A stretch of 64,000 nt of DNA. It comes from Methylopila capsulata. GTDB taxonomy: Bacteria > Pseudomonadota > Alphaproteobacteria > Rhizobiales > Methylopilaceae. A program made the position numbers and the translations under genes. The stretch is taken from the NCBI RefSeq assembly GCF_016907975.1, contig NZ_JAFBCY010000001.1, positions 310,001 to 374,000 of the forward strand, read 5' to 3'. This document shows positions 25,860 to 34,732 of the stretch, one piece after another. The stretch's first letter is position 1; every line of letters begins with the position of its first letter. The notes under the pieces were generated by a model that saw nothing but the letters and a program-made list of their open reading frames with translations, did not search any database and was not told the origin of the DNA.

Positions 25860-27857
25860 TCAGAACGACTGTCCGACGCTTACGTAGAACGCGACCAGCG
25901 GATCGTTCTTCGTCTTGCCCATGATCGGCGTCGCCACGTCGAATCGAATGGGACCGATCGCCGTGTAATAGCGCAGGCCGACGCCCGCGCCGACGCGGAT
26001 GTCCTCGCCGAAATCCGGATAGGTCTTGTCGAAGGCCGCGCCCGCGTCGACGAAGGGCACCACGCCGATGGTGTCCGTGATCTTGATCCGCATCTCGGCG
26101 GAGGCCTCGAGCAGGCTCCGACCGCCGACCGGCGTGTCCTTCTTGCAGTCGAGAGCCCGCTTCGGCGTCGGTTGCGACGAGTCGCAATGCGGGCTCGCGC
26201 TCTGGTAGGCGAAGCCGCGGATCGAACCGCCGCCACCGGCGAAGAAGCGCCGGTTCGCCGGCACGTCCTCGATCGCGCTCGGCCCGATGACCGAACCAAA
26301 GCCAATTCGGCCCGCCGCGATGAACCGGGCATCCTCGTCCAGCTTCTGGTAGGCCGAGATCTGCCCCTTGATGATGTTCAGCGAGGGCGCGTCGCCGGTC
26401 GTGTTGAAGTAGGGCGCGGCCGTCAGGGTCGCCCGGAAGCCCTCGGTCGGGTCGAGCTTGCTGTCGGTGTTGTCGAAGGTCGCCCCGAGAGGAAGGCCGA
26501 CGAGGAGAAAATCCTTCTCGCCGAAGGTGTCCCGGATCGTGGAGGCTTCGACCTCGAGGCCCGCCTGGATCGACAGATCGCTCGAAAGCCGCCGGCGGAT
26601 GGCGACCGCCCCGCGGACGCCGTCGCGCCAATAGGCGTCGGGACGCTCGCGCATCGCCTCGACCTCGGCCAGAAGATCGTCGAATCCGCCCCAGATTCCG
26701 GGTTTTTCGAACGAGGTCTTGACCGCGTACTCGTAGTCCTGCGGGTCGTTGCTGATCAGGCGCGAGGCGCTCGCCTCGACGCGCAGCTTCTCTGCGCCGC
26801 CGAACAGGTTGCGGTGTCCCCAGTAGGCGCTGACGCTCGCTCCGTCGGTGGTGCTGTATTTGGCTGCGGCGCCGACGTAGCGGAACTTCTTCTCCTCGAC
26901 GTCGATCATCACCGGCACGCGGCCCTGGGCGTCCGGCTCCGTTCCCTCTTTCACCCGGATCGAGGAGAACACATCGAGCTTGGCGAGCTCGTCCCTCAGC
27001 TCGACCATTTTCTCCGGGTCGTAGCGATCGCCGGGCTCGAACGGCACGCGACCGCGAACGACAGCCGGATCGACGTCCTTCGTGCCGTTCACCGAGACCT
27101 CGCCGAACGGAGAGCGCGGCCCGGCGGCGACGTCGATGGTCACGTCGAGCTTCTTGACCGCGTGGTCGGCGGTCACCTCGCGGTTCGCGACCTTGGCGAA
27201 GGGATAGCCGTCGCGTCGCAACTGGTCGACAATCTTGGCTTCGGCGCCGAAGACCGCCGACGAGGGCGCAGGCGCGCCCGGCGCCAGGCCGACCTTGGCC
27301 GGCTCGACGCGCGGCAGCGTCGTCGAGCGTTCCGCATTGCGGATCGCGACCCGACCGATCGTGAACACCGGACCCGGATCGACCTTGATCACCACCGGAA
27401 CCAGTCGCCGCGACCGCTGCGCCACGTCCGGCGCGCTGGTCGTCGTCACGGACACGCCCGCGATGGTCACGTCGACGATTGCGCCATAACGGCCCGTGGC
27501 CATCAGCGCGGCGGCGAGCCGCTCTATGTCAACCTTGGCGCGCCCGACGAGGCCGGCGGCGCCCGGAGGGGAATCCTTCTGCAGCGACTTGAGGGTCGAC
27601 GTGTCGTCAACGATCTTCTGAACTGCGGCGTCGTCGCCGACGACCGACACGGTGGTGACGTAGGAAACGCCGGCGACGGCGGACGCCGCGCCGGAGGTGG
27701 CGGCGGGCGGCGCATCCTGCTGGGCGTGCGCCATTCCTCCCGCGCACAGCGCGGCCGCAGCCGCGCCGACCCACAACGACCGACGCACGCCAGAGGGCTT
27801 TCGTTTACGCAACGCTCGAATCCCACACCATCCTGCGCATCTCCCCTCGGATACCAC
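25860..27857 (-). CDS. tamA: Autotransporter assembly outer-membrane protein TamA (BamA/Omp85 family)
   Basis: 665 residues from GTG 27857. The signal peptide core (RRSLWVGAAAAALCAGGMAHA) starts about 25 residues in, so a downstream start such as an in-frame TTG or GTG is possible. POTRA-like domains occupy roughly residues 60-320 (GPVFTIGRVAIRN, SPFGEVSVNGTKDVDPAVVRGR). The Omp85 barrel follows, with GGGGSIRGFAYQS and IGPIRFDVATPI, and ends in VSVGQSF with terminal Phe. It pairs with tamB 124 bases downstream. The order tamA-tamB is the usual one. Confidence 0.92.
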   Translation of the reverse strand: MVSEGRCAGWCGIRALRKRKPSGVRRSLWVGAAAAALCAGGMAHAQQDAPPAATSGAASAVAGVSYVTTVSVVGDDAAVQKIVDDTSTLKSLQKDSPPGAAGLVGRAKVDIERLAAALMATGRYGAIVDVTIAGVSVTTTSAPDVAQRSRRLVPVVIKVDPGPVFTIGRVAIRNAERSTTLPRVEPAKVGLAPGAPAPSSAVFGAEAKIVDQLRRDGYPFAKVANREVTADHAVKKLDVTIDVAAGPRSPFGEVSVNGTKDVDPAVVRGRVPFEPGDRYDPEKMVELRDELAKLDVFSSIRVKEGTEPDAQGRVPVMIDVEEKKFRYVGAAAKYSTTDGASVSAYWGHRNLFGGAEKLRVEASASRLISNDPQDYEYAVKTSFEKPGIWGGFDDLLAEVEAMRERPDAYWRDGVRGAVAIRRRLSSDLSIQAGLEVEASTIRDTFGEKDFLLVGLPLGATFDNTDSKLDPTEGFRATLTAAPYFNTTGDAPSLNIIKGQISAYQKLDEDARFIAAGRIGFGSVIGPSAIEDVPANRRFFAGGGGSIRGFAYQSASPHCDSSQPTPKRALDCKKDTPVGGRSLLEASAEMRIKITDTIGVVPFVDAGAAFDKTYPDFGEDIRVGAGVGLRYYTAIGPIRFDVATPIMGKTKNDPLVAFYVSVGQSF

Positions 27858-27908
27858 TCATATTCCGTTAACGGGCGGGGCGACACGTACGCAACCCTAT
27901 GTGGAGCT

Positions 27909-28505
27909 TTAAAGCCGCTCGTCGAGCAGACGCCGGCAGGCCTCGAGTTCGGCGAGCGCCGTCCGCAGCCGCTGCGTGTGGTCCTCCGGCAGAGCGAACG
28001 CCGGGCGCTCCGGAGACGGCTCACCTCGAGATTCTAATCGATCAGGAGCCGCGGCGGACGCGGGCGGCGTCGCCTGAGCGATAGGCGCAGGCTCCGACGA
28101 TGGCCGACGCTGCGGCGCCCAAAGCTCCGGACCGGATTGCAGACCCAGCAGACCGATTGAGGCTTCGGCCTCCGCGGCCCGATCGGCGCGAACCTCGGCC
28201 AGATCCTGATCCGCGGCTTCCGGCGCGGGCGCGCCGCCGTCCGCATAGGCCGCGACCTTCCGGCCGCCCTGCTCTCTCAGGATCCGCTGGACGCCCCGGA
28301 TCGTGTAGCCCTCGCCGTAGAGCAGGTGCTTGATGCCGGTGAGGAGGTCCACGTCGTTGGGACGGTAATAACGACGCCCGCCGCCGCGCTTGATCGGCTT
28401 GATCTGCGGGAAGCGCGTCTCCCAGAAGCGAAGCACGTGCTGGGGAACGCCAAGCTCTTCGGCGACCTCACTGATCGTGCGGAAGGCTTCCGGGCCCTTC
28501 TCCAC
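27909..28505 (-). CDS. MerR family transcriptional regulator
   Basis: 198 residues from GTG 28505, with AGAGGTGA upstream. The N-terminal winged helix is clear ([30 protein letters not shown], then [38 protein letters not shown]). The remaining ~110 residues are Ala/Pro-rich and likely disordered, with a short helical end ([19 protein letters not shown]). There are no metal-binding cysteines, so it is not a metal sensor of the MerR/CueR kind. This MerR type follows ihfA in many Hyphomicrobiales. Its targets are unknown. Confidence 0.92.
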   Translation of the reverse strand: MEKGPEAFRTISEVAEELGVPQHVLRFWETRFPQIKPIKRGGGRRYYRPNDVDLLTGIKHLLYGEGYTIRGVQRILREQGGRKVAAYADGGAPAPEAADQDLAEVRADRAAEAEASIGLLGLQSGPELWAPQRRPSSEPAPIAQATPPASAAAPDRLESRGEPSPERPAFALPEDHTQRLRTALAELEACRRLLDERL

Positions 28506-28522
28506 AGCTCACCTCTTTCTCG

Positions 28523-28870
28523 TCAGGCCGCGCCGTTCGCCTTGGCTTTCGAACGCGACTTGGGCTTGGCGGCGTCGCCGCCGCCATTGATGCGATCCTT
28601 CAGAATGTTCGACGGCTTGAACACCATGACCCGCCGGGGCGGGATCGGGACCTCTTGGCCGCTTTTCGGGTTCCGTCCGACGCGCTGCCCCTTGCCGCGC
28701 ACCACGAACGAGCCGAACGACGACAGCTTCACCGTCTCGCCGCGCTCGAGGCAGTCCCCGATCTCAGCCAGCACCATTTCGACCAGAGACGCCGATTCGG
28801 TCCGGGACAGTCCCACCTTCTGGTAGACCGCCTCGCACAGATCAGCGCGCGTCACAGTGCGCCCTGTCAT
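28523..28870 (-). CDS. ihfA: Integration host factor subunit alpha
   Basis: 115 residues from ATG 28870; an in-frame GTG three bases earlier is the alternative. The HU/IHF signature is intact: [50 protein letters not shown] (the beta-arm region) and [19 protein letters not shown]. The lysine-rich tail is longer than in E. coli. With IhfB it bends DNA at specific sites and acts in transcription and recombination. It follows fabH in the conserved plsX-fabH-ihfA-merR order. Confidence 0.95.
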   Translation of the reverse strand: MTGRTVTRADLCEAVYQKVGLSRTESASLVEMVLAEIGDCLERGETVKLSSFGSFVVRGKGQRVGRNPKSGQEVPIPPRRVMVFKPSNILKDRINGGGDAAKPKSRSKAKANGAA

Positions 28871-28990
28871 CACTCGCTTCCCCCGGATGGCCGCCCGCCC
28901 TCTCGCTTTCGGCGAGAGGCCATTGAGGCTAAAGGCTATTCAGCGCGGGAGCGATGGTCAACGTGCGCAGCTCGTTCGTTCGTCGCACGC

Positions 28991-29968
28991 TCACCAACGC
29001 ACAAGGGCGGATCCCCACGTGAAACCGCCTCCCATCGCCTCGAGCAGTACGAGGTCGCCCTGCTTAATGCGGCCGTCGGCCCGCGCCTCCGCGAGCGCCA
29101 GCGGGATCGAGGCGGCCGAGGTGTTTCCGTGGTGGTCGACGGTCAGGACCACCTTCTCCGGCGCGATGTGAAGCTTCTGAGCGCTGGCGTCGATGATCCG
29201 GCGGTTGGCCTGATGGGGAACGAACCAGTCTATGCTTTCCGCGGTTTCGCCGGTCGCCGCGAAAGCGTCCTCGATCACGTCGGTGATCATGCCCACGGCG
29301 TGACGGAACACCTCCCGGCCCTCCATCCGCAGATGGCCGACCGTGCCGGTGGACGACGGACCGCCGTCGACGAACAGCTTGCTCTTGTGGCGCCCGTCCG
29401 AGCGCAGATGGGTCGTCAGCACGCCGCGGTCGCTGCTTTCGCCCGGCTGCTCCTGGGCTTCGAGAACCACGGCGCCCGCGCCGTCGCCGAACAGCACGCA
29501 GGTGCCGCGGTCGGTCCAATCGAGAATGCGCGAGAACGTTTCCGAGCCGATGACCAGCGCGCGCTTGTGCTGGCCCGAGATCAGGAACTTGTCGGCCGTC
29601 GCGAGCGCATAGAGGAACCCCGAACAGACCGCCTGCACGTCGAACGCAAAGCCGTGCGTGATGCCGAGCGCCGCCTGCACGGTGGTGGCGGTCGCCGGAA
29701 AGGTGTTGTCCGGAGTCGCCGTCGCGAGGACGATGAGGTCGATCTCCGACGCCTCGACGCCGCCATCCGCGAGCGCCGCGCGCGCGGCGAAAACGGCGAG
29801 GTCCGACGTCATTTCGCCATGCGCGGCGATGTGACGTTGGCGGATGCCCGTGCGCTGAACGATCCACTCGTCCGAGGTGTCGACCGTCTTCGCCAGATCG
29901 GCGTTCGTGAGCACATCCGAGGGCAGATACGCCCCACAACCACGCACCACGGACCGAATGCGGCTCAC
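28991..29968 (-). CDS. fabH: Beta-ketoacyl-ACP synthase III
   Basis: 325 residues from GTG 29968, overlapping the plsX stop as GTGA. It catalyses the first condensation of fatty acid synthesis (acetyl-CoA plus malonyl-ACP). The Cys-His-Asn triad is visible: Cys115 in [11 protein letters not shown], His in VPHQANRR (near 252) and Asn in [10 protein letters not shown] (near 282). The C-terminal [13 protein letters not shown] is typical. A longer open frame extends upstream through plsX but is out of frame with that gene and not real. Confidence 0.96.
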   Translation of the reverse strand: MSRIRSVVRGCGAYLPSDVLTNADLAKTVDTSDEWIVQRTGIRQRHIAAHGEMTSDLAVFAARAALADGGVEASEIDLIVLATATPDNTFPATATTVQAALGITHGFAFDVQAVCSGFLYALATADKFLISGQHKRALVIGSETFSRILDWTDRGTCVLFGDGAGAVVLEAQEQPGESSDRGVLTTHLRSDGRHKSKLFVDGGPSSTGTVGHLRMEGREVFRHAVGMITDVIEDAFAATGETAESIDWFVPHQANRRIIDASAQKLHIAPEKVVLTVDHHGNTSAASIPLALAEARADGRIKQGDLVLLEAMGGGFTWGSALVRW

Positions 29969-31035
29969 GACTCCGCCCCCGCGAGAGACGCCGGCGACGG
30001 CGGCGGCGCGTCGGCCCCCTGATCGTGAAGCAGTCCCTGCCGGATCTTCGTCATCAAATCGTACCGCACCATTTCGTACCCGACCTCGACCGCGGAGGCG
30101 AAACCTTCGGCGTCGGTCCCGCCGTGGCTCTTGATCACCACGCCGTCGAGTCCGAGAAACACGCCGCCGTTCACCTTCCGGGGATCCATCTTTTCCTTGA
30201 GCGTGTCGAAGGCCCCGCGCGCAAGCAGGTAGCCCAGCTTGGACAGCCATGTGCGGCCCATGGCCGAGCGCAGATATTCCGCAATCTGCCGCGCCGTCCC
30301 CTCGGCCGTCTTGAGCGCGATGTTGCCGGAAAAGCCCTCCGTCACCACGACGTCGACCGTGCCCTTGCCGAGGTCGTCGCCCTCGACGAAGCCGCGGAAG
30401 TCGAGCGCGGGAAAATCCTCCTCGCGCAGGATGCGGGCGGCCTCCTTCACCTGCTCGACGCCCTTGATCTCCTCCACGCCGACGTTGAGCAACGCGACGG
30501 TCGGCCGATCGAGGTCGAACAGGATCCGCGCCATGGCGGAGCCCATCACCGCGAAGTCGACGAGCTGGCGAGCGTCGGCGCCGATGGTCGCTCCGACGTC
30601 GAGCACGATGCTCTCGCCTCGGAGCGTCGGCCAGATCGCGGCGATGGCCGGGCGTTCGACGTCCGCCATCATCCGGAGACAGAATCGGGACATGGCCATC
30701 AGCGCGCCGGTGTTGCCGGCCGAGACCACGGCGTCGGAGCGATGCGTCTTCACCGCGTCGAGCGCCAGCCACATCGAGGATTTCCAGCGCCCCTTGCGAA
30801 GCGCGACGCTCGGCTTGTCGTCCATGCGGACGGCGACGTCGGTGTGCAGGATCTCGCAGCGCCCGGCGAGCCGCGGCTCGGCGTCGACAAGCGGACGGAT
30901 CTTCGCCTCGTCGCCCACGAACAGGAACGTCATGTCCGGTTTGCGGGCGAGCGCGAGCGCGGCGCCCGGCACGACGACGGAGGGGCCATGGTCGCCGCCC
31001 ATGGCGTCGAGGGCGAGGCGGACTGTGTCGGTCAT
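29965..31035 (-). CDS. plsX: Phosphate acyltransferase PlsX
   Basis: 356 residues from ATG 31035. PlsX makes acyl phosphate from acyl-ACP for phospholipid synthesis. The family start [19 protein letters not shown] and motifs [28 protein letters not shown] and [18 protein letters not shown] are all present. It lies between DUF177 and fabH. The usual rpmF gene, found in many bacteria between DUF177 and plsX, is absent from the 114-base gap, as in other alphaproteobacteria. Confidence 0.96.
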   Translation of the reverse strand: MTDTVRLALDAMGGDHGPSVVVPGAALALARKPDMTFLFVGDEAKIRPLVDAEPRLAGRCEILHTDVAVRMDDKPSVALRKGRWKSSMWLALDAVKTHRSDAVVSAGNTGALMAMSRFCLRMMADVERPAIAAIWPTLRGESIVLDVGATIGADARQLVDFAVMGSAMARILFDLDRPTVALLNVGVEEIKGVEQVKEAARILREEDFPALDFRGFVEGDDLGKGTVDVVVTEGFSGNIALKTAEGTARQIAEYLRSAMGRTWLSKLGYLLARGAFDTLKEKMDPRKVNGGVFLGLDGVVIKSHGGTDAEGFASAVEVGYEMVRYDLMTKIRQGLLHDQGADAPPPSPASLAGAES

Positions 31036-31149
31036 GGGGCGCAGAAGACGAGATCTTTCAGCGGGCGCGGCCAAAACGCCCGGGGGAGCGCGGCGCGCGC
31101 GGACCATAACGTTTGGCGACGGGGTGGCAACCCTCGGCGGACGCCGAGC

Positions 31150-31677
31150 TCAGCCGCCGTCATCGGGACGCTTGAGCTTGCGGAGCTCGGCGAACGCCGA
31201 TCCTTCGCCGTCCAGGCCCGAGGGCTGCTCGAAGGTCGCCCCGGGCTTGCGCGGGTAAGGATCGAGGCCGAGCGTCAGGAACTCCGACACGACGGCTCCG
31301 ACGTCGATCACGCCCCCCACGAAGGGATCCGGCGGGTCGTTCGGTCCGAGTTCGATCTCGCCGCCGTCTTCGACCGCGGCGACCTCGGCCGCCGGGGCGA
31401 AACGGACGTCGATCGGCTCGCTGACGATCTCGACGAACGGCTCGAGCGTCACCACGCAAATGCGCTGGACCTTGGCGTCGACCTGCCCCGTGACGGCCAC
31501 TCCGTCCTTGCCAAACGGCCGCACCGTCACGCCGGCCCGAAGCTCTTCGACCGCGACCGCCTCGTTGGCCTCCGCCAGAGCGGCCCGTTCGGCCTCGTCG
31601 GCGATGACGTCAACGGTCAGGCCGTTCGGGCCAACGTCGACCACGGCGATCGGGCGGGACAAGGGCGATGCGGTCAA
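31150..31677 (-). CDS. DUF177 (YceD) family protein
   Basis: 175 residues from a TTG start at 31677 inside a TTGA overlap with the preceding gene. The sequence matches the YceD/DUF177 family by length, by VDAKVQRICVVTLEPFVEIVSEPIDVRF (here missing the second cysteine of the usual C-x-x-C-L pattern), and by DLGxVVSEFLTLGLDPYPRKPG. Some YceD proteins act on 23S rRNA accumulation or ribosome assembly. It is co-transcribed with plsX-fabH in most alphaproteobacteria. Confidence 0.88.
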   Translation of the reverse strand: MTASPLSRPIAVVDVGPNGLTVDVIADEAERAALAEANEAVAVEELRAGVTVRPFGKDGVAVTGQVDAKVQRICVVTLEPFVEIVSEPIDVRFAPAAEVAAVEDGGEIELGPNDPPDPFVGGVIDVGAVVSEFLTLGLDPYPRKPGATFEQPSGLDGEGSAFAELRKLKRPDDGG

Positions 31678-32216
31678 GATGAGGCCTCCGCCTGCGGGAA
31701 TATGGGTCCGGACTGAACGAGCGCGGGCACGGATTGAATCGCGAGCGCATCCACCGCCGAGCGCAGGTAACGCGCGAGCTGCCGCGCGCCCGCCGCGTCG
31801 GCGCCTTCGAACGGGCCTGCCGCGAGCGCCCCGATCAGCTGCGCGTCATCGGCCGACTTCAGCGCGGCCTCGTAGGCCGCCGCGCGCGCATAGAACACGC
31901 CGGCCATGCTTTTGATGCGCTTCGGGACCGTCAGGTCGCCGACGCCGATCTCGCGAAGCGCGGAGTCCATCTCGGCGAACATCAGGTCGAACACCTCCTG
32001 CGCCGCCTCCTTCGCCGCGGGCTCAACGGCCTTGAGCCGATGAAAATACAAGAAGGCGTGCAGCACGATCATCTCGTACCGTCCCATGACCGTGTCGGGC
32101 ACGCCGAGCTCTCGATAGAAGTACGGCGCGCGCGCCTGGGCGACGATCAGACCGTAGACACGCTCGGTCGCGGACGGCGTCGACGCGGCGCGCCGCTGGA
32201 ACAGACCAAACACCAT
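31674..32216 (-). CDS. Ubiquinol-cytochrome c chaperone (CBP3/UQCC1 family)
   Basis: 180 residues from ATG 32216; upstream extension is low-complexity. The family core is recognised: ERVYGLIVAQARAPYFYRELGVPDTVMGRYEMIVLHAFLYFHRL, then FDLMFAEMDSALREIGVGDLTVPKRIKSMAGVFYAR. Homologues assist assembly of cytochrome b in the bc1 complex at the inner membrane. It is the first gene of the operon continuing to DUF177-plsX-fabH. It diverges from bamE across 172 bases, which must hold both promoters. Confidence 0.9.
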   Translation of the reverse strand: MVFGLFQRRAASTPSATERVYGLIVAQARAPYFYRELGVPDTVMGRYEMIVLHAFLYFHRLKAVEPAAKEAAQEVFDLMFAEMDSALREIGVGDLTVPKRIKSMAGVFYARAAAYEAALKSADDAQLIGALAAGPFEGADAAGARQLARYLRSAVDALAIQSVPALVQSGPIFPQAEASS

Positions 32217-32388
32217 CGCCCGTCGTCGCCTTCGAACTGCTGCGCGCCTGCGCCCGGCAGCCGCTTTCGCCTGTTGAACTGGGCCGTTCCGCGGGTTACG
32301 CCAAGTGCGACGGAGGCACAAGTCCGGCGACGGACGCGTCGACCCGTCATGAGTTGCGCGTGCCGCGTTTCGGGAGGAAGTCCAGGAC

Positions 32389-32850
32389 ATGCCGATCTCG
32401 CTTGGGAAGACGACCGCCGCTGGGCGCGCCGCCGCGGCCACGCTCGCTTTCGGACTGGCCTCAGTCACGCTCTCGGGCTGCGCCGAGACGCAGCAGAAAG
32501 GCTACGTCCTCTCCGAGAGTTCGCTGCAGCAGGTGCCTGTCGGCTCGAGCCAGGAACAGGTGCTCGTGGTGCTCGGCACGCCGTCGACGACGGCGACGCT
32601 CAAGGGCGAGGTCTACTATTACATTTCCCAGACGACCAAGCGCCCGGTCGCCTTCATGAACCCGACGATCACCGACCAACGCGTCGTCGCGGTCTACTTC
32701 GACCAGAATCGCCGCGTCCAGCGAATCGCCAATTTCGGCCTCAAGGACGGACGCCTGTTCGACTTCATCGGCGAAGTCACGCCGACCGCCGGTCAGGAAC
32801 GCAACTTCCTGGAGCATGTCTTCAAGGGCCTGCTTTCGAACGAGGAATGA
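32389..32850 (+). CDS. bamE: Outer membrane protein assembly factor BamE (SmpA/OmlA lipoprotein)
   Basis: 153 residues. The signal peptide ends in a lipobox, LSGC, with the lipidated Cys at residue 31. The BamE fold follows: GYVLSESSLQQVPVGSSQEQVLVVLGTPSTTATLKGEVYYYISQ. BamE is a periplasm-facing outer-membrane lipoprotein of the BAM complex. Position opposite the bc1 chaperone and plsX operon is conserved in Hyphomicrobiales. Confidence 0.92.
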   Translation: MPISLGKTTAAGRAAAATLAFGLASVTLSGCAETQQKGYVLSESSLQQVPVGSSQEQVLVVLGTPSTTATLKGEVYYYISQTTKRPVAFMNPTITDQRVVAVYFDQNRRVQRIANFGLKDGRLFDFIGEVTPTAGQERNFLEHVFKGLLSNEE

Positions 32851-32894
32851 TCGGGAGGGCGACGCAGATCGCCCCCTTGGTCCGGAGGACGTCC

Positions 32895-33329
32895 ATGCGA
32901 GTTTTGCGTTTCCTGTCCCCCATCGGCCTGGTCGCGGCGGCGTTTATCCTCGACTTCGCCGCGCCAGCCTCGGCTGCGCCGGGCGACGAGCAGTACACGA
33001 TCCTCGAGAACCACGATCCCGCCGCGTTTCAACGCGCGCTCAGGGCCGGCTCGGACTTCGTCAAAGGCGGCCGCGGGCGGAAGTTCAACCTGATCCTCGC
33101 CAACCGGGGCGTCATCTCCGTGATCCCCGGCACGACCACCGTCCAGCGCGACATCGGCCGGCTGAGGGCCCCCGGCCTCGCGATCATCGCCTGCGCAGAG
33201 ACGATGCGCGGCCTGTCGGAAGCGAACCGGCGCCGCGTGCCGGTGGTGCCCGGCGTCACGGTGCGGCCCTGCAAGGGTCTGCGAAACAAGCTCGACGTGT
33301 CCGGCTGGCAGCGCGCTCCAGGCATCTGA
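32895..33329 (+). CDS. Secreted small protein, DsrE/DsrF-like
   Basis: 144 residues from ATG 32895. The signal peptide is MRVLRFLSPIGLVAAAFILDFAAPASA. The mature domain (FNLILANRGVISVIPGTT, GLAIIACAETMRGLSEANRRRVPVVPGVTVRPC) has the shape of the DsrE/F fold, with Cys residues at the position where sulfur-relay proteins carry the active cysteine. Cytoplasmic DsrE proteins carry sulfur, so an exported version is less usual. It starts 44 bases after bamE. The assignment is by pattern only. Confidence 0.6.
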   Translation: MRVLRFLSPIGLVAAAFILDFAAPASAAPGDEQYTILENHDPAAFQRALRAGSDFVKGGRGRKFNLILANRGVISVIPGTTTVQRDIGRLRAPGLAIIACAETMRGLSEANRRRVPVVPGVTVRPCKGLRNKLDVSGWQRAPGI

Positions 33330-33429
33330 GCCCGCCTCTCCGGCTACCTGCTGTGGACGCGTCGAAGTCGGCGCTTCGCCCGGGGACGCGGAGGGCTAAG
33401 GTGGCGACGTCGCCGCCGGTGAGAACCTG

Positions 33430-33867
33430 ATGCCGCTCCATCTCCAGAAACTCTGCGTCGGCTGCGACTCGGTCGAGGATCTGCGGTCCTGGATCGCCGA
33501 GCGCATGGCGGAGAAGCGGCGTCGCGGGCTGCCCGAGGAGCAGATCCACACCACCCGGATGGCGCCGAAACGCGCCGCCGAACTGCTCGACGGCGGCTCG
33601 CTCTACTGGGTCATCAAGGGCGTCATCCTCGTCCGGCAGCCGCTCGTCGACCTCCGCTCCGCCAAGGGCGCCGATGGGATCGAACGATGCGATCTGGTGC
33701 TGTCGCCAGAGCTGATCGCAACGCGTCCCGCGCCGCGGCGTCCGTTTCAGGGCTGGCGCTACCTGCCGGACGCTGATGCGCCGAAGGACGTCGCGACGGA
33801 CGAAGCCGCGGCGCCCGGCCTTCCGCCGCATCTCGTGGCGGAACTCCGCTCCCTCGGCCTGCTGTGA
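33430..33867 (+). CDS. DUF1489 family protein
   Basis: 145 residues. It matches DUF1489: LHLQKLCVGCDSVEDLRSWIAERMAEKRRRG, TRMAPKRAAELLDGGSLYWVIKGVILVRQPLVDLR, and RPFQGWRYL. Members are nearly confined to alphaproteobacteria. The central part resembles the PF07370 family with no known activity. The two N-terminal cysteines (Cys9, Cys12) could bind a metal. It stands between the DsrE-like gene and DUF599. Confidence 0.9.
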   Translation: MPLHLQKLCVGCDSVEDLRSWIAERMAEKRRRGLPEEQIHTTRMAPKRAAELLDGGSLYWVIKGVILVRQPLVDLRSAKGADGIERCDLVLSPELIATRPAPRRPFQGWRYLPDADAPKDVATDEAAAPGLPPHLVAELRSLGLL

Positions 33868-33916
33868 GCCCGGCGCCATTGCGCATACGCCGGGCGCCGC
33901 GGTTAAACTCCCGGCC

Positions 33917-34597
33917 ATGACCTTGACCGGCTCGCCGCTCGACATCGCCGCCGTGATCTACTTCGTCATCGTCTGGTTCGGCCATTACACTTGGTCGGAG
34001 CGGTCGCGGCGGAGCCTGAACTCCGTGATGGCCGAACGGCGACGGGACTGGATGCGGCGGATGGCGGCGCGCGAGAACCGCATGCCGGATTCGATCACGA
34101 TGCAGGGGCTTCAGAACGGCTCGGCGTTCTTCGCCTCGACCTCCCTGATCGCCATCGGCGGCGCGCTGGCCGCCCTCGGCGCAAGCAGCGAGGCGGTCGA
34201 AGTGTTCGCCGCCCTGCCCTTCGGCCTCGTGACCACCCGCGAGGTCTACGACGCCAAGATCCTCGGACTCGCAGCGATCCTGGTCTACGCCTTCTTCAAG
34301 TTCGTCTGGGCCTACCGGCTGTTCAACTACGGCTCGATCCTCGTGGTCTGCGCCCCGCCGCACGAGGAGATCGATACGCCGGAGATGGCCGTCGCGCTGG
34401 AGCGCGCCGCGCGGATGAACATCGAAGCCGGACGCCACTTCAACCGAGGCCTGCGCGGTCTGTTCTTCTCGCTGGCCTACATCGGCTGGTTCGTCAGCCC
34501 CTGGGCGCTGCTCGTGACGACGACGCTCGTCACGGTCATCCTGCACCGTCGACAGTTCTCGTCCGAGCCGCTCAAGGCCGCGGGATACGAAGGCTGA
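33917..34597 (+). CDS. DUF599 family integral membrane protein
   Basis: 226 residues from ATG 33917. Four hydrophobic segments are visible: about residues 8-24, 70-95, 112-135 and 180-205. Family motifs are MRRMAARENRMPDSITMQGLQNGSAFFASTSLIAIGG and FKFVWAYRLFNYGSILV. DUF599 proteins are inner-membrane proteins of unknown function. The end is convergent with cimA over a 135-base gap in which I see nothing distinctive. Confidence 0.9.
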   Translation: MTLTGSPLDIAAVIYFVIVWFGHYTWSERSRRSLNSVMAERRRDWMRRMAARENRMPDSITMQGLQNGSAFFASTSLIAIGGALAALGASSEAVEVFAALPFGLVTTREVYDAKILGLAAILVYAFFKFVWAYRLFNYGSILVVCAPPHEEIDTPEMAVALERAARMNIEAGRHFNRGLRGLFFSLAYIGWFVSPWALLVTTTLVTVILHRRQFSSEPLKAAGYEG

Positions 34598-34732
34598 CCG
34601 GAGCCGGCGTCGCAGCGACGCGCAGGCGCTGCGCTCTCTCCGCAGTCGGTTCGTTTTTGGTGCGTCGAGGCGAGGCGAGCGCGGTGACGCCAAACGACAG
34701 AGGTCGGCAAACGCGATCCGTCGGGTCGCGCG

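Noticed and set aside
28991..30772. FabH extended to a 593-residue protein
   Set aside because: The extra 268 residues read through plsX out of frame; the GTG at 29968 overlapping the plsX stop gives the normal FabH length.
31036..31149. rpmF between DUF177 and plsX
   Set aside because: The gap is only 114 bases and has no frame encoding the L32 zinc motif.
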